64,000 nt of DNA, taken from assembly GCA_963795805.1 (NCBI GenBank), contig CAWCIV010000001.1, positions 248,001 to 312,000 of the forward strand. The letters are read 5' to 3'. Shown here in pieces: positions 1 to 8,810 of the stretch. The DNA comes from JALYYC01 sp963795805 (lineage in GTDB: Bacteria > Chloroflexota > Dormibacteria > CF-121). The position numbers were made by a program, and so were the translations under genes. Position 1 is the first letter of the stretch; each line of letters begins with the position of its first letter. The notes below the pieces were generated by a model. It saw only the letters and a program-made list of their open reading frames with translations. It was not told the DNA's origin and ran no database searches.

Positions 1-522
1 TCGATGGTCCTCCCACTCTGGTCGAGCTACCTGGTCCGCGTCTATGCGTGGCGCACCATCCTCTCCGGTGACGGGGTCCTCAACTGGACTCTCCATCAGT
101 TGCACCTCGGCTCGGTCAACCTCGGCTTCTCCCGCTGGAGCCTCTGGATCGTCTTCTCCTACCTCTGGCTGCCCTATGTGATGCTGCCGGTCTATGCTTC
201 GCTGGAGCGGATCCCCGATTCGCTGATCGAGGCGTCGACCGACCTTGGCGCCCGCTGGTGGACGACCTTCCACCGGGTGATCCTGCCGATCGCCTGGCCG
301 GGCATCGTCGCCGGCTCGATCTTCGCCTTCTCGCTGACGCTCGGCGACTACATCGCACCTGAGCTCGTCGGCGACACCGAGTTCATCGGCAACGTCATCT
401 ACCAGGCGGTCGGGATCGCCAACGACATCCCGTTCGCGGCCGCCTTCGCGATCGTGCCCGCTGCGATCATGGGCGTGTACCTCCTGGTCGCGCGGCGCAT
501 GAAGGCATTCGAGGCGTTGTGA
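1..522 (+). CDS. potB: ABC transporter permease, PotB-type (5' end outside window)
   Basis: Inner-membrane permease of a spermidine/putrescine-type ABC importer. The window opens inside the gene, so the N-terminus is missing. The visible 173 residues hold several transmembrane helices and the cytoplasmic EAA loop (EASTDLGARWWTTF, then a conserved PGI), which contacts the ATPase. The opening LPLWSSYLVRVYAWR is characteristic of PotB-like subunits. Its TGA stop overlaps the GTG start of the next permease by four bases, so the two are translationally coupled. The binding protein and ATPase presumably lie upstream. Aminobutyraldehyde and GABA enzymes follow, which supports a polyamine substrate; that substrate is inferred. 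Confidence 0.85.
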   Translation, partial: SMVLPLWSSYLVRVYAWRTILSGDGVLNWTLHQLHLGSVNLGFSRWSLWIVFSYLWLPYVMLPVYASLERIPDSLIEASTDLGARWWTTFHRVILPIAWPGIVAGSIFAFSLTLGDYIAPELVGDTEFIGNVIYQAVGIANDIPFAAAFAIVPAAIMGVYLLVARRMKAFEAL

Positions 523-1370
523 GCCGCGATCGGGCCATCGAGCCGCGCTCCATCCAGGTCGGGATGGGAATCGTCAGCGGCCTGGTGCTGCTCTTCCTCT
601 ACGTGCCGCTGCTGATCATCATCCTGTACGCCTTCAACCCGGCACGGTCACAATCCTGGCCACTCCCGGGCCTCTCCACGCGCTGGTTCACGGCCACCTG
701 GAACAACCAGGAGGTCCGGACCGCGCTGCTTACGTCGATCAAAGCGGGCCTTGGCGCCACGAGCATCGCGCTCGTCCTTGGTAGCCTGGCTGCCTTTGCC
801 GTCCATCGCTTCCGCTTCTTCGGACGCGAGACGGTCTCCTTTTTCCTGATCCTGCCGCTCGCCCTACCCGGAATCGTCACCGGCATGGCACTCAACTCGA
901 CGATCAATCTCGGTGGCCAGCTGATCGGCCTCTCCTTCAGCCTCTGGACGATCATCATCGGGCACGCGACCTTCTGCGTCGTGGTCGTCTACAACAACGT
1001 CATCGCGCGGCTGCGTCGCACCTCGACCTCACTGGTGGAGGCATCGCAGGACCTTGGCGCCGACGGCTTCCAGACCTTCCGCTATGTGATCCTCCCCAGT
1101 ATCGCCACGGCGCTCATGGCCGGCGGGTTGCTGGCCTTCGCATTGTCCTTCGACGAGATCATTGTGACCAACTTCACGTCGGGCACCGAGATCACGTTGC
1201 CCAAATGGATCTTCAACAACTTGAGGCTTCCAAATCAACGGCCGGTCGTGAATGTCGTCGCGACCGTCCTGCTTCTCCTTAGTTTTCTGCCTGTCTACCT
1301 CGCCCAACGCCTTACCCAGGAAGGCGGCGGCCTGACCAGCCACGTCGCCGCCGAGCCGGCGTCAGACTAA
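519..1370 (+). CDS. potC: ABC transporter permease, PotC-type
   Basis: Second permease of the spermidine/putrescine-type importer, 283 residues, the usual length. It has an N-terminal helix near residues 15-37, about five further helices, and an EAA loop (VEASQDLGADGFQTF) in the last third. The GTG start lies inside the GTGA overlap with the upstream permease stop. The pair would form the heterodimeric membrane channel, with the binding protein and ATPase not in view. A small DUF4177-like gene follows 44 bases downstream. Family assignment is firm; a polyamine substrate is inferred from the neighbouring aminobutyraldehyde dehydrogenase and GABA aminotransferase. Confidence 0.88.
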   Translation: MSRDRAIEPRSIQVGMGIVSGLVLLFLYVPLLIIILYAFNPARSQSWPLPGLSTRWFTATWNNQEVRTALLTSIKAGLGATSIALVLGSLAAFAVHRFRFFGRETVSFFLILPLALPGIVTGMALNSTINLGGQLIGLSFSLWTIIIGHATFCVVVVYNNVIARLRRTSTSLVEASQDLGADGFQTFRYVILPSIATALMAGGLLAFALSFDEIIVTNFTSGTEITLPKWIFNNLRLPNQRPVVNVVATVLLLLSFLPVYLAQRLTQEGGGLTSHVAAEPASD

Positions 1371-1414
1371 TGGCCGGAAGTGAGTGAGGTCCGTATCGAA
1401 ACAAGGAGGACGTA

Positions 1415-1594
1415 ATGGCAACCCAATACAAGGTGACAAAAGACAGCTCAATGACCGGCAACAACAATCCGGAAGCCATCGAGGAGGCGGTCAACGAATT
1501 GGCGGCTCAGGGCTGGAGGCTGGCCCACGTCGCCGCCTTCGCGGCGGAACATCAAGCGAACGTCTACTGCTTCTTCGAGAGAGAAACGCCTTAA
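1415..1594 (+). CDS. Small DUF4177-like protein
   Basis: A 59-residue protein with a strong AGGAGGA ribosome-binding site at 1404-1410, four bases before the ATG. The core (EEAVNELAAQGWRLAHVAAF, then YCFFERE) resembles DUF4177-type proteins, small domains built round a conserved GW motif and a terminal strand. No function can be assigned. It reads in the same direction as the permeases and its stop overlaps the convergent aldehyde dehydrogenase stop by four bases. A longer open frame overlaps it in another phase, but the Shine-Dalgarno and conserved GW motif favour this one. Confidence 0.6.
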   Translation: MATQYKVTKDSSMTGNNNPEAIEEAVNELAAQGWRLAHVAAFAAEHQANVYCFFERETP

Positions 1595-3036
1595 CCCAGC
1601 GACGCCATGACGTGCTTGATCTGGGTGTATTCCTCGAGTGAATACATCGACAGGTCCTTGCCGTAGCCGCTCTGCTTGTAGCCACCGTGCGGCATCTCGC
1701 TCACCAGCGGGATGTGGGTGTTGATCCAGACCGTGCCGAATTGCAGGCGACGGGCGGCGTTGAGGGCACGTCCGACATCTTTGGTCCAGACAGACGCTGC
1801 CAGTCCGTAGTCGACGTCGTTCGCCCAGGCGAGCGCCTCGTCGTCGTCCTTGAAGCGCTGGACGGTAACCACTGGCCCGAAGACCTCCTTGCGGACGATC
1901 TCGGACTGCTGATTCACATCGGCAATCAGGCTCGGCTTGTAAAAGAACCCACGACCGTCGATCTTCGATCCACCGGTGACGATCGTCGCTCCGCCTTTCC
2001 TGGCGCGATCGACGAATCCGCTGACGCGCTCCAGCTGCTCGCTGGCGACAAGCGGACCCATGTCCATGCCGTCCTCGAGTGGGTTACCGACCTTGACCGA
2101 CTCGACCGTCGTCTTCAGGGACGAAAGCAGGTTGTCATAGATCTTTGTGCCGGCGATCACGCGCGTCGCGGCGGTGCAGTCCTGCCCGGCGTTGAAGAAG
2201 CCGCCGATCTTCACCCACTCGTTGACGGCATCCAGATCCGCGTCGTCGAACACGATCATCGGCGCTTTGCCGCCCAACTCCAGGTGGACGCGCTTGAGCG
2301 TCTGTGAGGCAGCCTTAGCGACTTCTTTGCCCGTGGCCACGTCGCCGGTCAGGGAGACCATGTTGACGCCGGGGTGGCGAACGATCCCGGCACCCACCGG
2401 TTCGCCGTCGCCCGTGATGACATTGAGCACGCCGGGCGGGAAGATATCCGCAGCCAGCTCGGCGAGCCGCAACGCCGTGAGCGGTGTCCACTCCGACGGC
2501 TTCAGGATGACCGTGTTGCCGGCGGCGAGTGCCGGGCCGATCTTCCAGATCGCCATCATCAGCGGGTAATTCCAGGGGGCGATCGAGCCGACCACACCGA
2601 TCGGCTCGCGCCGGATCATGCTCGTGTAGCCGCGCATATACTCCCCGGTCGCGCGGCCTTCGAGGATGCGAGCCGCGCCGGCGAAGTAGCGCAGGTTGTC
2701 GGCGCACACCCACAGCTCTTCAGACAGGAACAGCGCGCGTGGCTTGCCCACATTCGCCGATTCGATGTCCGCCAGCGTGTCCGCGTCCGTGAGAACCGCG
2801 TCGGCAAGCTTGAGCAACATCTCCGAACGCTCGCGTGGCGTGGTCTCGAACCAATCGGTAAAGGCGGTGCGGGCAGCGGTGACGGCCTGGTCGACATCTT
2901 CCTCTGTGCCCTTGGGCACCTCGGCGATGACCTCGCCGGTCGCGGGGTTGACCACGTGCTGTGACTCTCCACCGGTGCTCGCGACCCACTTCCCGCCGAT
3001 GAACATCTCCCGCCGCTTCAGCGCTGTTGTTGCCAT
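1591..3036 (-). CDS. patD: Gamma-aminobutyraldehyde dehydrogenase
   Basis: NAD-dependent aldehyde dehydrogenase of 481 residues, most like PatD/YdcW, which oxidises 4-aminobutyraldehyde from putrescine to GABA. Visible motifs are PWN (154-156), the catalytic-base motif ELGGK (Glu253) and the nucleophile motif GQDCTAA (Cys287). The C-terminal MPHGGYKQSGYGKDLS is typical of this subfamily. The start at 3036 is chosen because AGGAGGA lies about ten bases upstream; an in-frame codon at 3063 would add nine unconserved residues. It shares a strand with the amino-acid permease and lies between polyamine permeases and a GABA aminotransferase, which supports the substrate. Confidence 0.88.
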   Translation of the reverse strand: MATTALKRREMFIGGKWVASTGGESQHVVNPATGEVIAEVPKGTEEDVDQAVTAARTAFTDWFETTPRERSEMLLKLADAVLTDADTLADIESANVGKPRALFLSEELWVCADNLRYFAGAARILEGRATGEYMRGYTSMIRREPIGVVGSIAPWNYPLMMAIWKIGPALAAGNTVILKPSEWTPLTALRLAELAADIFPPGVLNVITGDGEPVGAGIVRHPGVNMVSLTGDVATGKEVAKAASQTLKRVHLELGGKAPMIVFDDADLDAVNEWVKIGGFFNAGQDCTAATRVIAGTKIYDNLLSSLKTTVESVKVGNPLEDGMDMGPLVASEQLERVSGFVDRARKGGATIVTGGSKIDGRGFFYKPSLIADVNQQSEIVRKEVFGPVVTVQRFKDDDEALAWANDVDYGLAASVWTKDVGRALNAARRLQFGTVWINTHIPLVSEMPHGGYKQSGYGKDLSMYSLEEYTQIKHVMASLG

Positions 3037-3081
3037 GGCGTTCTCATCCTCCTGTCGCTGCACAACATCGTCGTTATCTGC

Positions 3082-4635
3082 TCAGCCGACTACATCCGCG
3101 CTGACGGGCACGTTCGAGAAGGCGTCCGGGGCCGCTTCGACCCTCTGCATCTTGTAGAAGGGGGAGTGGCGGCGGGCCATCGAATAGATCAAGGCCACGA
3201 CGCCCAGCAGCATAACCGCAACTGGGACGACGACCAGGAACTTCCCGTTGCTCGCATCCACGGCGAAGGAGTCGCTCGAGGTCCAGTCGTTCCAGATCAG
3301 ATACCCGGCGAGGGCGAACAGAAACGCGGCTGACAGCGCCGGAAAGATGCCGGCAAAGATCAATCCCTTGACGCTGTCGGGCAGCGCGCGCCGGTAGTAG
3401 ACGACGCAGGTGATCGCGGCCAGGCCGTAGTAGACCGATACCAGGATGCCGAGGGAGGTGACGCCGGCATTGACGACCGCGTTCAGCCCGCCAATCGCCA
3501 TGGAGAGCACGGCGACGGCACCGGCGATGAGCGCGAGGATCAGCGTGCCGAGCGCCGGGGTGCGCCACACCGGATGGACGCGAGCCCAGATCGGGCCGAG
3601 CACGCCGTCCCGGCCCATCGAGAAGGCCGTTCGTGCGCTCGGGAGCAGGGTCGTCTGGACGGTCGCGACGGTGGAGGAGAGGAAGGCGAGGATGGCGAGC
3701 GAGGCCAGGGGCTGTCCGACCATCTTGGCGGCGAAGGCCGACAGGGTCGTGGCGCTGTTGTCCTGGATCTCCTTGGGAGTCAGGACCATCTGGATCGAGA
3801 TCGCGGCGACGAGGAAGATGAAGAGCAACGCGAGCATTCCCAGCATGCCGGCGCGGCCCGGGTTCTCGCGGCTGTTGGTGGTCTCCTCGTTGATGTTGGC
3901 AGCGGTATCCCAGCCCCAAAAGAAGAAGACGGAGATAACGACGCCGGCCGCGAGGCCACCCAGGGAGCCAAACGTCCGCGGGTCGAGCCAGCTCAGCGAG
4001 AAGGGCGAGCCGCCGCCGTGAAAAAAGCCGGCGATCGCAAAGCCGAGCACGATGAAGTACTCGAGACCGAGCAGAACGTACTGGAACCGCGCAGCCACCC
4101 GAATGCCGACCATGACCATGTAGGTGACGATCGCGAGCCAGATCAAGCCGATGACCATGGCGGCGCCCTGGCTGGCGACGGAATTGGTGTCGAGGTTCAA
4201 CGGCCCGATCCCGGTCAGGCCGGTCGCGTTGATCAGCTGCAGGGTCGCCTGGCCGGCCTGGGGCGCGGCAAACGACAAGAAGAGGAGGCTTGCCAGGATC
4301 TGCACCCATCCGGTGAAGAAGCCAAGGCCCGGGTTCAGGAACTTGCCGACCCAGCTATAGGAGGCGCCGCAGTTGGGATCGACGCGATTCAGGTAGTAGT
4401 AGGCGACCGCGATTCCCATCACTGGAATGAAGCCGACCCAGATGGCGGCGGGCGCGCCCAGGGCGACCGCGAGCGCGAGGCTCCCGAGAGCCGTGGCGAC
4501 GCTATAAGCGGGTGCGGTGCTGGAAACCGCAATGACGACGGTGTCAAGAAGCTTGAGCGCGCCGCGCTTTAATTCGGTCGGCTCGGCCGCGGTCCCGGCA
4601 ACCGGGCGTTCGCGAACTGGGGTACGGATCGACAT
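3082..4635 (-). CDS. APC-superfamily amino-acid/polyamine permease
   Basis: Secondary transporter of 517 residues with about 12-13 transmembrane helices. The N-terminal region begins ELKRGALKLLDTVVIAVSST and continues TAPAYSVATALGSLA, the helix-1 signature of APC amino-acid permeases. The start at 4635 is set by GGAGGA just upstream; an earlier in-frame ATG lacks a site. It is divergent from the GABA aminotransferase with about 140 bases between them, and co-directional with the aminobutyraldehyde dehydrogenase 45 bases downstream, suggesting one transcript. GABA, putrescine or a related amino acid is the likely substrate by context, but the sequence does not fix it. Confidence 0.85.
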   Translation of the reverse strand: MSIRTPVRERPVAGTAAEPTELKRGALKLLDTVVIAVSSTAPAYSVATALGSLALAVALGAPAAIWVGFIPVMGIAVAYYYLNRVDPNCGASYSWVGKFLNPGLGFFTGWVQILASLLFLSFAAPQAGQATLQLINATGLTGIGPLNLDTNSVASQGAAMVIGLIWLAIVTYMVMVGIRVAARFQYVLLGLEYFIVLGFAIAGFFHGGGSPFSLSWLDPRTFGSLGGLAAGVVISVFFFWGWDTAANINEETTNSRENPGRAGMLGMLALLFIFLVAAISIQMVLTPKEIQDNSATTLSAFAAKMVGQPLASLAILAFLSSTVATVQTTLLPSARTAFSMGRDGVLGPIWARVHPVWRTPALGTLILALIAGAVAVLSMAIGGLNAVVNAGVTSLGILVSVYYGLAAITCVVYYRRALPDSVKGLIFAGIFPALSAAFLFALAGYLIWNDWTSSDSFAVDASNGKFLVVVPVAVMLLGVVALIYSMARRHSPFYKMQRVEAAPDAFSNVPVSADVVG

Positions 4636-4774
4636 GTGTGCTTCCTCCTGCGAATTCATCCGGGATGGCAGGCGCACGTCTCCCTCGCGCCAGCGCGACT
4701 AGCATGGGGTGGCAACGGGCGTTCGTCAAGGGCCCTCCGTCCGAAAAGGGTGCCCTCGGGCGCTGGAACTCCTT

Positions 4775-6103
4775 ATGATTTCGAGGATGGAAGACGGGCC
4801 GGGGCCTCGTTCCCGCGAGCTCCAGGCCGACCGTGACAAGTACGTGAGCCGCGGGATGGGCTCGACGATGCCCGGCTTCGCCGAATCGGCCGACGGGGTG
4901 ACCCTGACCGACGTCGATGGGCGAACCTACCTCGACTTCGCGACTGGGATCAGCGTCATGAACGTCGGGCACCGCCACCCGCGCGTGACCAGGGCGATCG
5001 TCGAGCAGGCCCAGCGGCTGGTCCACTCCGGCGCCCCGGTGATGATGCCGGCCGCCTACGTCAAGCTGGCTCGGCGCCTTTGCGAGATCACGCCGGGGAA
5101 GTTCGAGAAGAAGGCGCTGCTGGTCAACAGCGGCGCCGAGGCCGTCGAGAACGCGATCAAGATCGTGCGCCAGGCGACCGGCCGCCCGGCCATCATCAGC
5201 TTCCACAACGCGTTCCACGGCCGCACGCTGATGACCATGACCGTCACCGGCAAGGTCTCCCCCTACCGCCAGAACTTCGGGCCTTACGCCCCCGAGGTCT
5301 ACCAGGTGCCCTATCCGTACGAATACCGAAGACCCGCGGGCATGGCGGCGGAGAGCCTTGGCGGTGCCTGTGTCGAAGCCATTCGGCAGCTCTTCAAGAC
5401 GACCGTGAGCGCCGACCGGGTCGCCGGCATCCTGGTCGAGCCGGTGCAGGGCGAGGGCGGATTTGTCGTCCCGCCGCCGGACTTCCTCCCGGCGCTCCGG
5501 AAGCTCTGCACCGAGCACCAGATCCCGCTGATTGTCGATGAGGTGCAGACCGGCTTCGGCCGCACCGGCACGATGTTCGCCAGCGAACACTCGGGTCTCG
5601 AGCCGGACCTGATCGTGCTCGCCAAGTCGCTCGGCGGCGGTCTTCCGCTGGCGGCCGTGGTCGGACGCAGCGAGCTCATGGATGCGACGCGGCCCGGAGG
5701 CCTGGGTGGCACGTACGGAGGCAATCCGGTCGCCTGCGCGGCGGCTCTCGCCGTAATCGAGGTGTTGATCAACGAGCGGCTTCCGCAGAAGGGCGCAGCG
5801 CTCGGGACAAGAGCGTTGGCGCGCATGCGCGGATGGGCGGAGCGGTTCCCCTGCGTCGGGGACGTGCGTGGTACCGGCGCCATGGTTGCCGTCGAACTCG
5901 TCACCGATCGATCGACCCGCGAGCCTGCGGCCGCGCTCACGAACGAGGTCCTCAAATACTGTCATGCGCACGCGCTGGCGATCCTGAAGGCCGGCCTGTA
6001 CGACAACGTGATCCGGCTGTTATTCCCCCTGACCATCACCGAACGCGACCTCGATCGCGGGCTCGAGATCCTCGAAGAGGCCCTGGCCACCGCCTCCGCT
6101 TGA
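4775..6103 (+). CDS. gabT: 4-aminobutyrate aminotransferase (class III)
   Basis: PLP-dependent class-III aminotransferase of 442 residues that would move the GABA amino group to 2-oxoglutarate, giving succinate semialdehyde. The PLP lysine is in LIVLAKSLGGGLP (Lys284), preceded by the cofactor aspartate motif IVDEVQTGFGRTG. VNSGAEAVENAIK (phosphate binding) and FHNAFHGRT (ring stacking) are also present. The start is one of two ATGs (4775 or 4787) before the conserved GPRSREL; an upstream frame to 4709 looks non-coding. Its stop overlaps the TTG start of the next gene. With PatD and the permeases it completes putrescine-to-succinate-semialdehyde conversion. Confidence 0.88.
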   Translation: MISRMEDGPGPRSRELQADRDKYVSRGMGSTMPGFAESADGVTLTDVDGRTYLDFATGISVMNVGHRHPRVTRAIVEQAQRLVHSGAPVMMPAAYVKLARRLCEITPGKFEKKALLVNSGAEAVENAIKIVRQATGRPAIISFHNAFHGRTLMTMTVTGKVSPYRQNFGPYAPEVYQVPYPYEYRRPAGMAAESLGGACVEAIRQLFKTTVSADRVAGILVEPVQGEGGFVVPPPDFLPALRKLCTEHQIPLIVDEVQTGFGRTGTMFASEHSGLEPDLIVLAKSLGGGLPLAAVVGRSELMDATRPGGLGGTYGGNPVACAAALAVIEVLINERLPQKGAALGTRALARMRGWAERFPCVGDVRGTGAMVAVELVTDRSTREPAAALTNEVLKYCHAHALAILKAGLYDNVIRLLFPLTITERDLDRGLEILEEALATASA

Positions 6104-7059
6104 CGTTTTCGATACGGCCCATCGAGCCGGCAAACCTGCAGGCCTGGATCGACCTTGCGAACCAGTGCCGGTACTGGCAGGTCGACCGCGAAAGCCCGCT
6201 CTTTGAGGATGGCCTTCGCCCATCCGGTGAGCCCTTCCTGCGGCTCGGTGCCTATACCGCCCACGGTGAAATCGTCGGGACGGCTGAGGCGTATCTGGGC
6301 GAGTACGGCGAGCGTTGGAAAGACCGCGCCGGCGGGTTCGTCTCCGTCTCAGCGCGATATCGCCGCCAGGGTCTGGGGACAAGGCTCCTCGAGGAAGTGG
6401 AAGGATTCGCTGGGCGCGCTGGCGTGACCTGGCTCGAAGGGGAGGCACGCCAACGCGACCTTGACGTGGTTTCTCGGGTGCTGGCGCCGCGCCAGTATCG
6501 GGAGCTTGAGCGTTACCAGGCGTCTCGCCAGGAACCGGCCAGGGTTGAGACGAGCGAACTCGACCGCCTGCGCGACGAGCTCAGTCGTCATGGCATTCAG
6601 CTGACCGGCTTTAACGAGATCGACTCGCCCGGCGCCCGAGAATCGCTCTATCGGTGCGCAATGGCGATTCATCGCGACATGCCCCATGAGGCGCACGTCG
6701 ACTGGGACGATCCGCCGAAGGCAACATACTTCCGCCTGATGTTCGCCAATCCGCTGAGCCTCCGGGACGCGATCTTTGTCGCGCGTGATGGCGAAGAGAT
6801 CGTCGGCCTCACGTATCTCGCTCGCCGGCCGGGCGGCGATGCCGAGGTTGGCGATACGGGCGTGCTGGGGAGTCACCGTCGGCGTGGAATCGGCCGGGCG
6901 CTGAAGCTGATGGCGACCCGGTACGCGGCCGAGCGCGGCTTTCGGTACGCCTACACCGACAACCGGTCGGACAATCAGGGCATGCTCGCCATCAACCGGC
7001 AGCTCGGGTTCATACCACATGAGGTTCTGGTCGTCTTCGAGAAGACGATCGCGAAATGA
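6100..7059 (+). CDS. Tandem GNAT acetyltransferase
   Basis: A 319-residue protein with two GNAT folds. The N-terminal half contains a possible acetyl-CoA loop (YRRQGLGTRLLEE, about residues 87-99). The C-terminal half has a second loop (HRRRGIGRALKLMA) and ends with the canonical NRQLGF strand. TTG at 6100 is preferred because it forms a TTGA overlap with the gabT stop and the RPIEPANLQAW strand begins right after it; the same frame is open further upstream inside gabT but looks antisensical there. The substrate is unknown. Co-translation with gabT does not by itself imply a polyamine substrate. Confidence 0.75.
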   Translation: MTFSIRPIEPANLQAWIDLANQCRYWQVDRESPLFEDGLRPSGEPFLRLGAYTAHGEIVGTAEAYLGEYGERWKDRAGGFVSVSARYRRQGLGTRLLEEVEGFAGRAGVTWLEGEARQRDLDVVSRVLAPRQYRELERYQASRQEPARVETSELDRLRDELSRHGIQLTGFNEIDSPGARESLYRCAMAIHRDMPHEAHVDWDDPPKATYFRLMFANPLSLRDAIFVARDGEEIVGLTYLARRPGGDAEVGDTGVLGSHRRRGIGRALKLMATRYAAERGFRYAYTDNRSDNQGMLAINRQLGFIPHEVLVVFEKTIAK

Positions 7060-7117
7060 CGTGCCCTGACCCTTCTAACGATAATGCGAAGCAAAAGCAG
7101 ATTGGAGGCGGTTGAGG

Positions 7118-7519
7118 ATGGCGGTGCCGATGACCAAGAAGATGGAGGAGTTCACGGCCGAGGTCTTTCCCACGATCATCGGGACGACCCGGAAAGACGG
7201 CTCAGTCGAGATGGTGCCGGTCTGGTTCGAGCAGAAAGACGGGTCCTTCTGGATCAACGGGGCGACGACCCGAGGCTGGTTCAAGCACCTGGAGCGCGAC
7301 CCCCGAATCACGCTGATGCTGGTCGATCCGACGAACATGTGGCGCTGGGCCCAGGTGGAAGGGCAGATGGTCAAGTGGGCGGAGGACCCGAACGGTGACC
7401 ACATCAACCATCTCTCGCATCGGTATCTAAAGAAGGATTACCAGGGTCCGCGCACGGGTCGGATCAAGATTCAAATCGAGCCGCTTCGGATTACCGGGTC
7501 GATCGATGGCCGTGGCTGA
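7118..7519 (+). CDS. PPOX-class (pyridoxamine-phosphate-oxidase-like) flavin/F420 protein
   Basis: A split-barrel protein of 133 residues in the PNPOx-like superfamily. It begins with IIGTTRKDGSVEMVPVWFE, matching the first strands of PPOX-class F420-dependent oxidoreductases, and keeps a WINGATTRGWFKHLERDPRI core that would contact the cofactor phosphate. ATG at 7118 is chosen because GGAGG lies nine bases upstream. It overlaps the following homologue by 14 bases. The two resemble each other closely enough to suggest tandem duplication. Whether the cofactor is F420, FMN or another is undetermined. Confidence 0.78.
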   Translation: MAVPMTKKMEEFTAEVFPTIIGTTRKDGSVEMVPVWFEQKDGSFWINGATTRGWFKHLERDPRITLMLVDPTNMWRWAQVEGQMVKWAEDPNGDHINHLSHRYLKKDYQGPRTGRIKIQIEPLRITGSIDGRG

Positions 7520-7919
7520 TCAGCGCGCGGACCTCCCGCCCGCGGTCAACGAATTGGCCCGGCTTCCGGTTCTGACCGTCGTTGGCACGACGCGCGCCGA
7601 CGGGGCCGTACAAATGAATCCCGTGTGGTTCGAATACCGGGATGGTGCCTTCTGGCTGAACAGCAACACCCGCCGGACCTGGCCGAAGAATGTTCAACGC
7701 GAAAAGGGCGCGCTGCTGCTCCTCGTTGATCCCAAGGTACCCGACCGGTTCGCGCAGATCCGATGCCGGCTGGCCGAAACCATTCCCGACCCGAGCCATG
7801 AGGTGATCGACCGATTGGCGCATCGGTATACGGGGAAACCATTCCGTGAGCTGGAGCCGGGGGAAGAGCGCATCACGCTCAGGCTGGAGCCGATCAAGGT
7901 CACCGGCCAGGAGATCTAG
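7506..7919 (+). CDS. PPOX-class flavin/F420 protein, second copy
   Basis: A 137-residue paralogue of the preceding gene, with the same layout: VVGTTRADGAVQMNPVWFEY, then FWLNSNTRRTWPKNVQREKG, and a C-terminal ITLRLEPIKVTG strand parallel to the neighbour's IQIEPLRITG. It starts at an ATG inside the upstream gene, a 14-base overlap, and is followed five bases later by an alpha/beta hydrolase, so the three form one operon. Paired subunits could form a heterodimer, since split-barrel proteins are usually dimeric; that is inference. Cofactor and substrate are not visible. Confidence 0.78.
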   Translation: MAVADQRADLPPAVNELARLPVLTVVGTTRADGAVQMNPVWFEYRDGAFWLNSNTRRTWPKNVQREKGALLLLVDPKVPDRFAQIRCRLAETIPDPSHEVIDRLAHRYTGKPFRELEPGEERITLRLEPIKVTGQEI

Positions 7920-7924
7920 CCCGG

Positions 7925-8806
7925 ATGGGCCTGCTCGAGCGGTCGGTTCAAACTGCCGACGGTCGAACGCTGGTGATCGAGGAAGGCGGCGATCCCCGGG
8001 GCCGTCCCATCGTGGTCCTGGCCGGTACGCCGAACTCGCGGCATCTCTTCGGTCCGACGATGGCCCTCGCCGCCGAACAGGGCATTCGCCTGATCGGCTA
8101 CGACCGCCCCGGTTATGGTGGGTCGACGGCCAAGCCCGAACGCACCATCGCGGATGGTGCGAGCGATGTCAGGACAATCGCCGATGCGCTGGGCATCGAT
8201 CGCTTCGCCATCTGGGGGATCTCCGGCGGCGGCCCGCACGCCCTTGGGTGCGCGGCACTCCTTGACGGTCGTGCCGTGGCGGTCGCTTCCCTGGCATCCC
8301 CGGCGCCCTACGGCGTGCCCGGCCTCGACTTCTTTGACGGGATGGGGGAGCTGAATGTCGACGACATCAAGCTGATGCTGAATGATCCGGATGCCGCCTG
8401 GAAGAAAACCCTGGCGGATCGAGAGGCGATGCTCTCGGCGACGCCGGAAGGAATCCGAGAGTACATGGGGAGCCTGCTGAGCCCGGTCGACTCGGCAGTC
8501 TTCACCGGCGCATTCGCCGAGCACCTGGCCCGCAATACCAAAGACGGGCTGGCTCCCGGCATCCAGGGCTGGTGGGACGATGGCTGCGCCTGGTTGAAGC
8601 CGTGGGGCTTCGAGCTCGACCAGATCCGCGTCCCGCTCATGCTCTGGCACGGTCGACACGACCGCTTCGTGCCGTTCTCACACGGGGAATGGCTGGCGAA
8701 GGCGATCCCCAACGTCGAGGCGCATCTCTCCGAGGAAGACGGGCACCTGACGCTCACCCATCGCCGGCTACCGGCGATCCACGCCTGGCTGCTCGAGTAC
8801 TTCTAG
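7925..8806 (+). CDS. Alpha/beta-fold hydrolase
   Basis: A 293-residue alpha/beta hydrolase. The nucleophile elbow is GISGGGPHA (serine near residue 101) and the oxyanion-hole region follows VVLAGTPNSR near residues 35-44. The catalytic acid is probably the Asp of LWHGRHDRFVP, and the catalytic His is in EEDGHLTLTHRR near the C-terminus. The family includes epoxide hydrolases, esterases and haloperoxidase-like enzymes, and the substrate cannot be told. It is the last gene of the PPOX operon and meets the oppositely oriented M20 peptidase four bases later. Confidence 0.82.
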   Translation: MGLLERSVQTADGRTLVIEEGGDPRGRPIVVLAGTPNSRHLFGPTMALAAEQGIRLIGYDRPGYGGSTAKPERTIADGASDVRTIADALGIDRFAIWGISGGGPHALGCAALLDGRAVAVASLASPAPYGVPGLDFFDGMGELNVDDIKLMLNDPDAAWKKTLADREAMLSATPEGIREYMGSLLSPVDSAVFTGAFAEHLARNTKDGLAPGIQGWWDDGCAWLKPWGFELDQIRVPLMLWHGRHDRFVPFSHGEWLAKAIPNVEAHLSEEDGHLTLTHRRLPAIHAWLLEYF

Positions 8807-8810
8807 CCGG

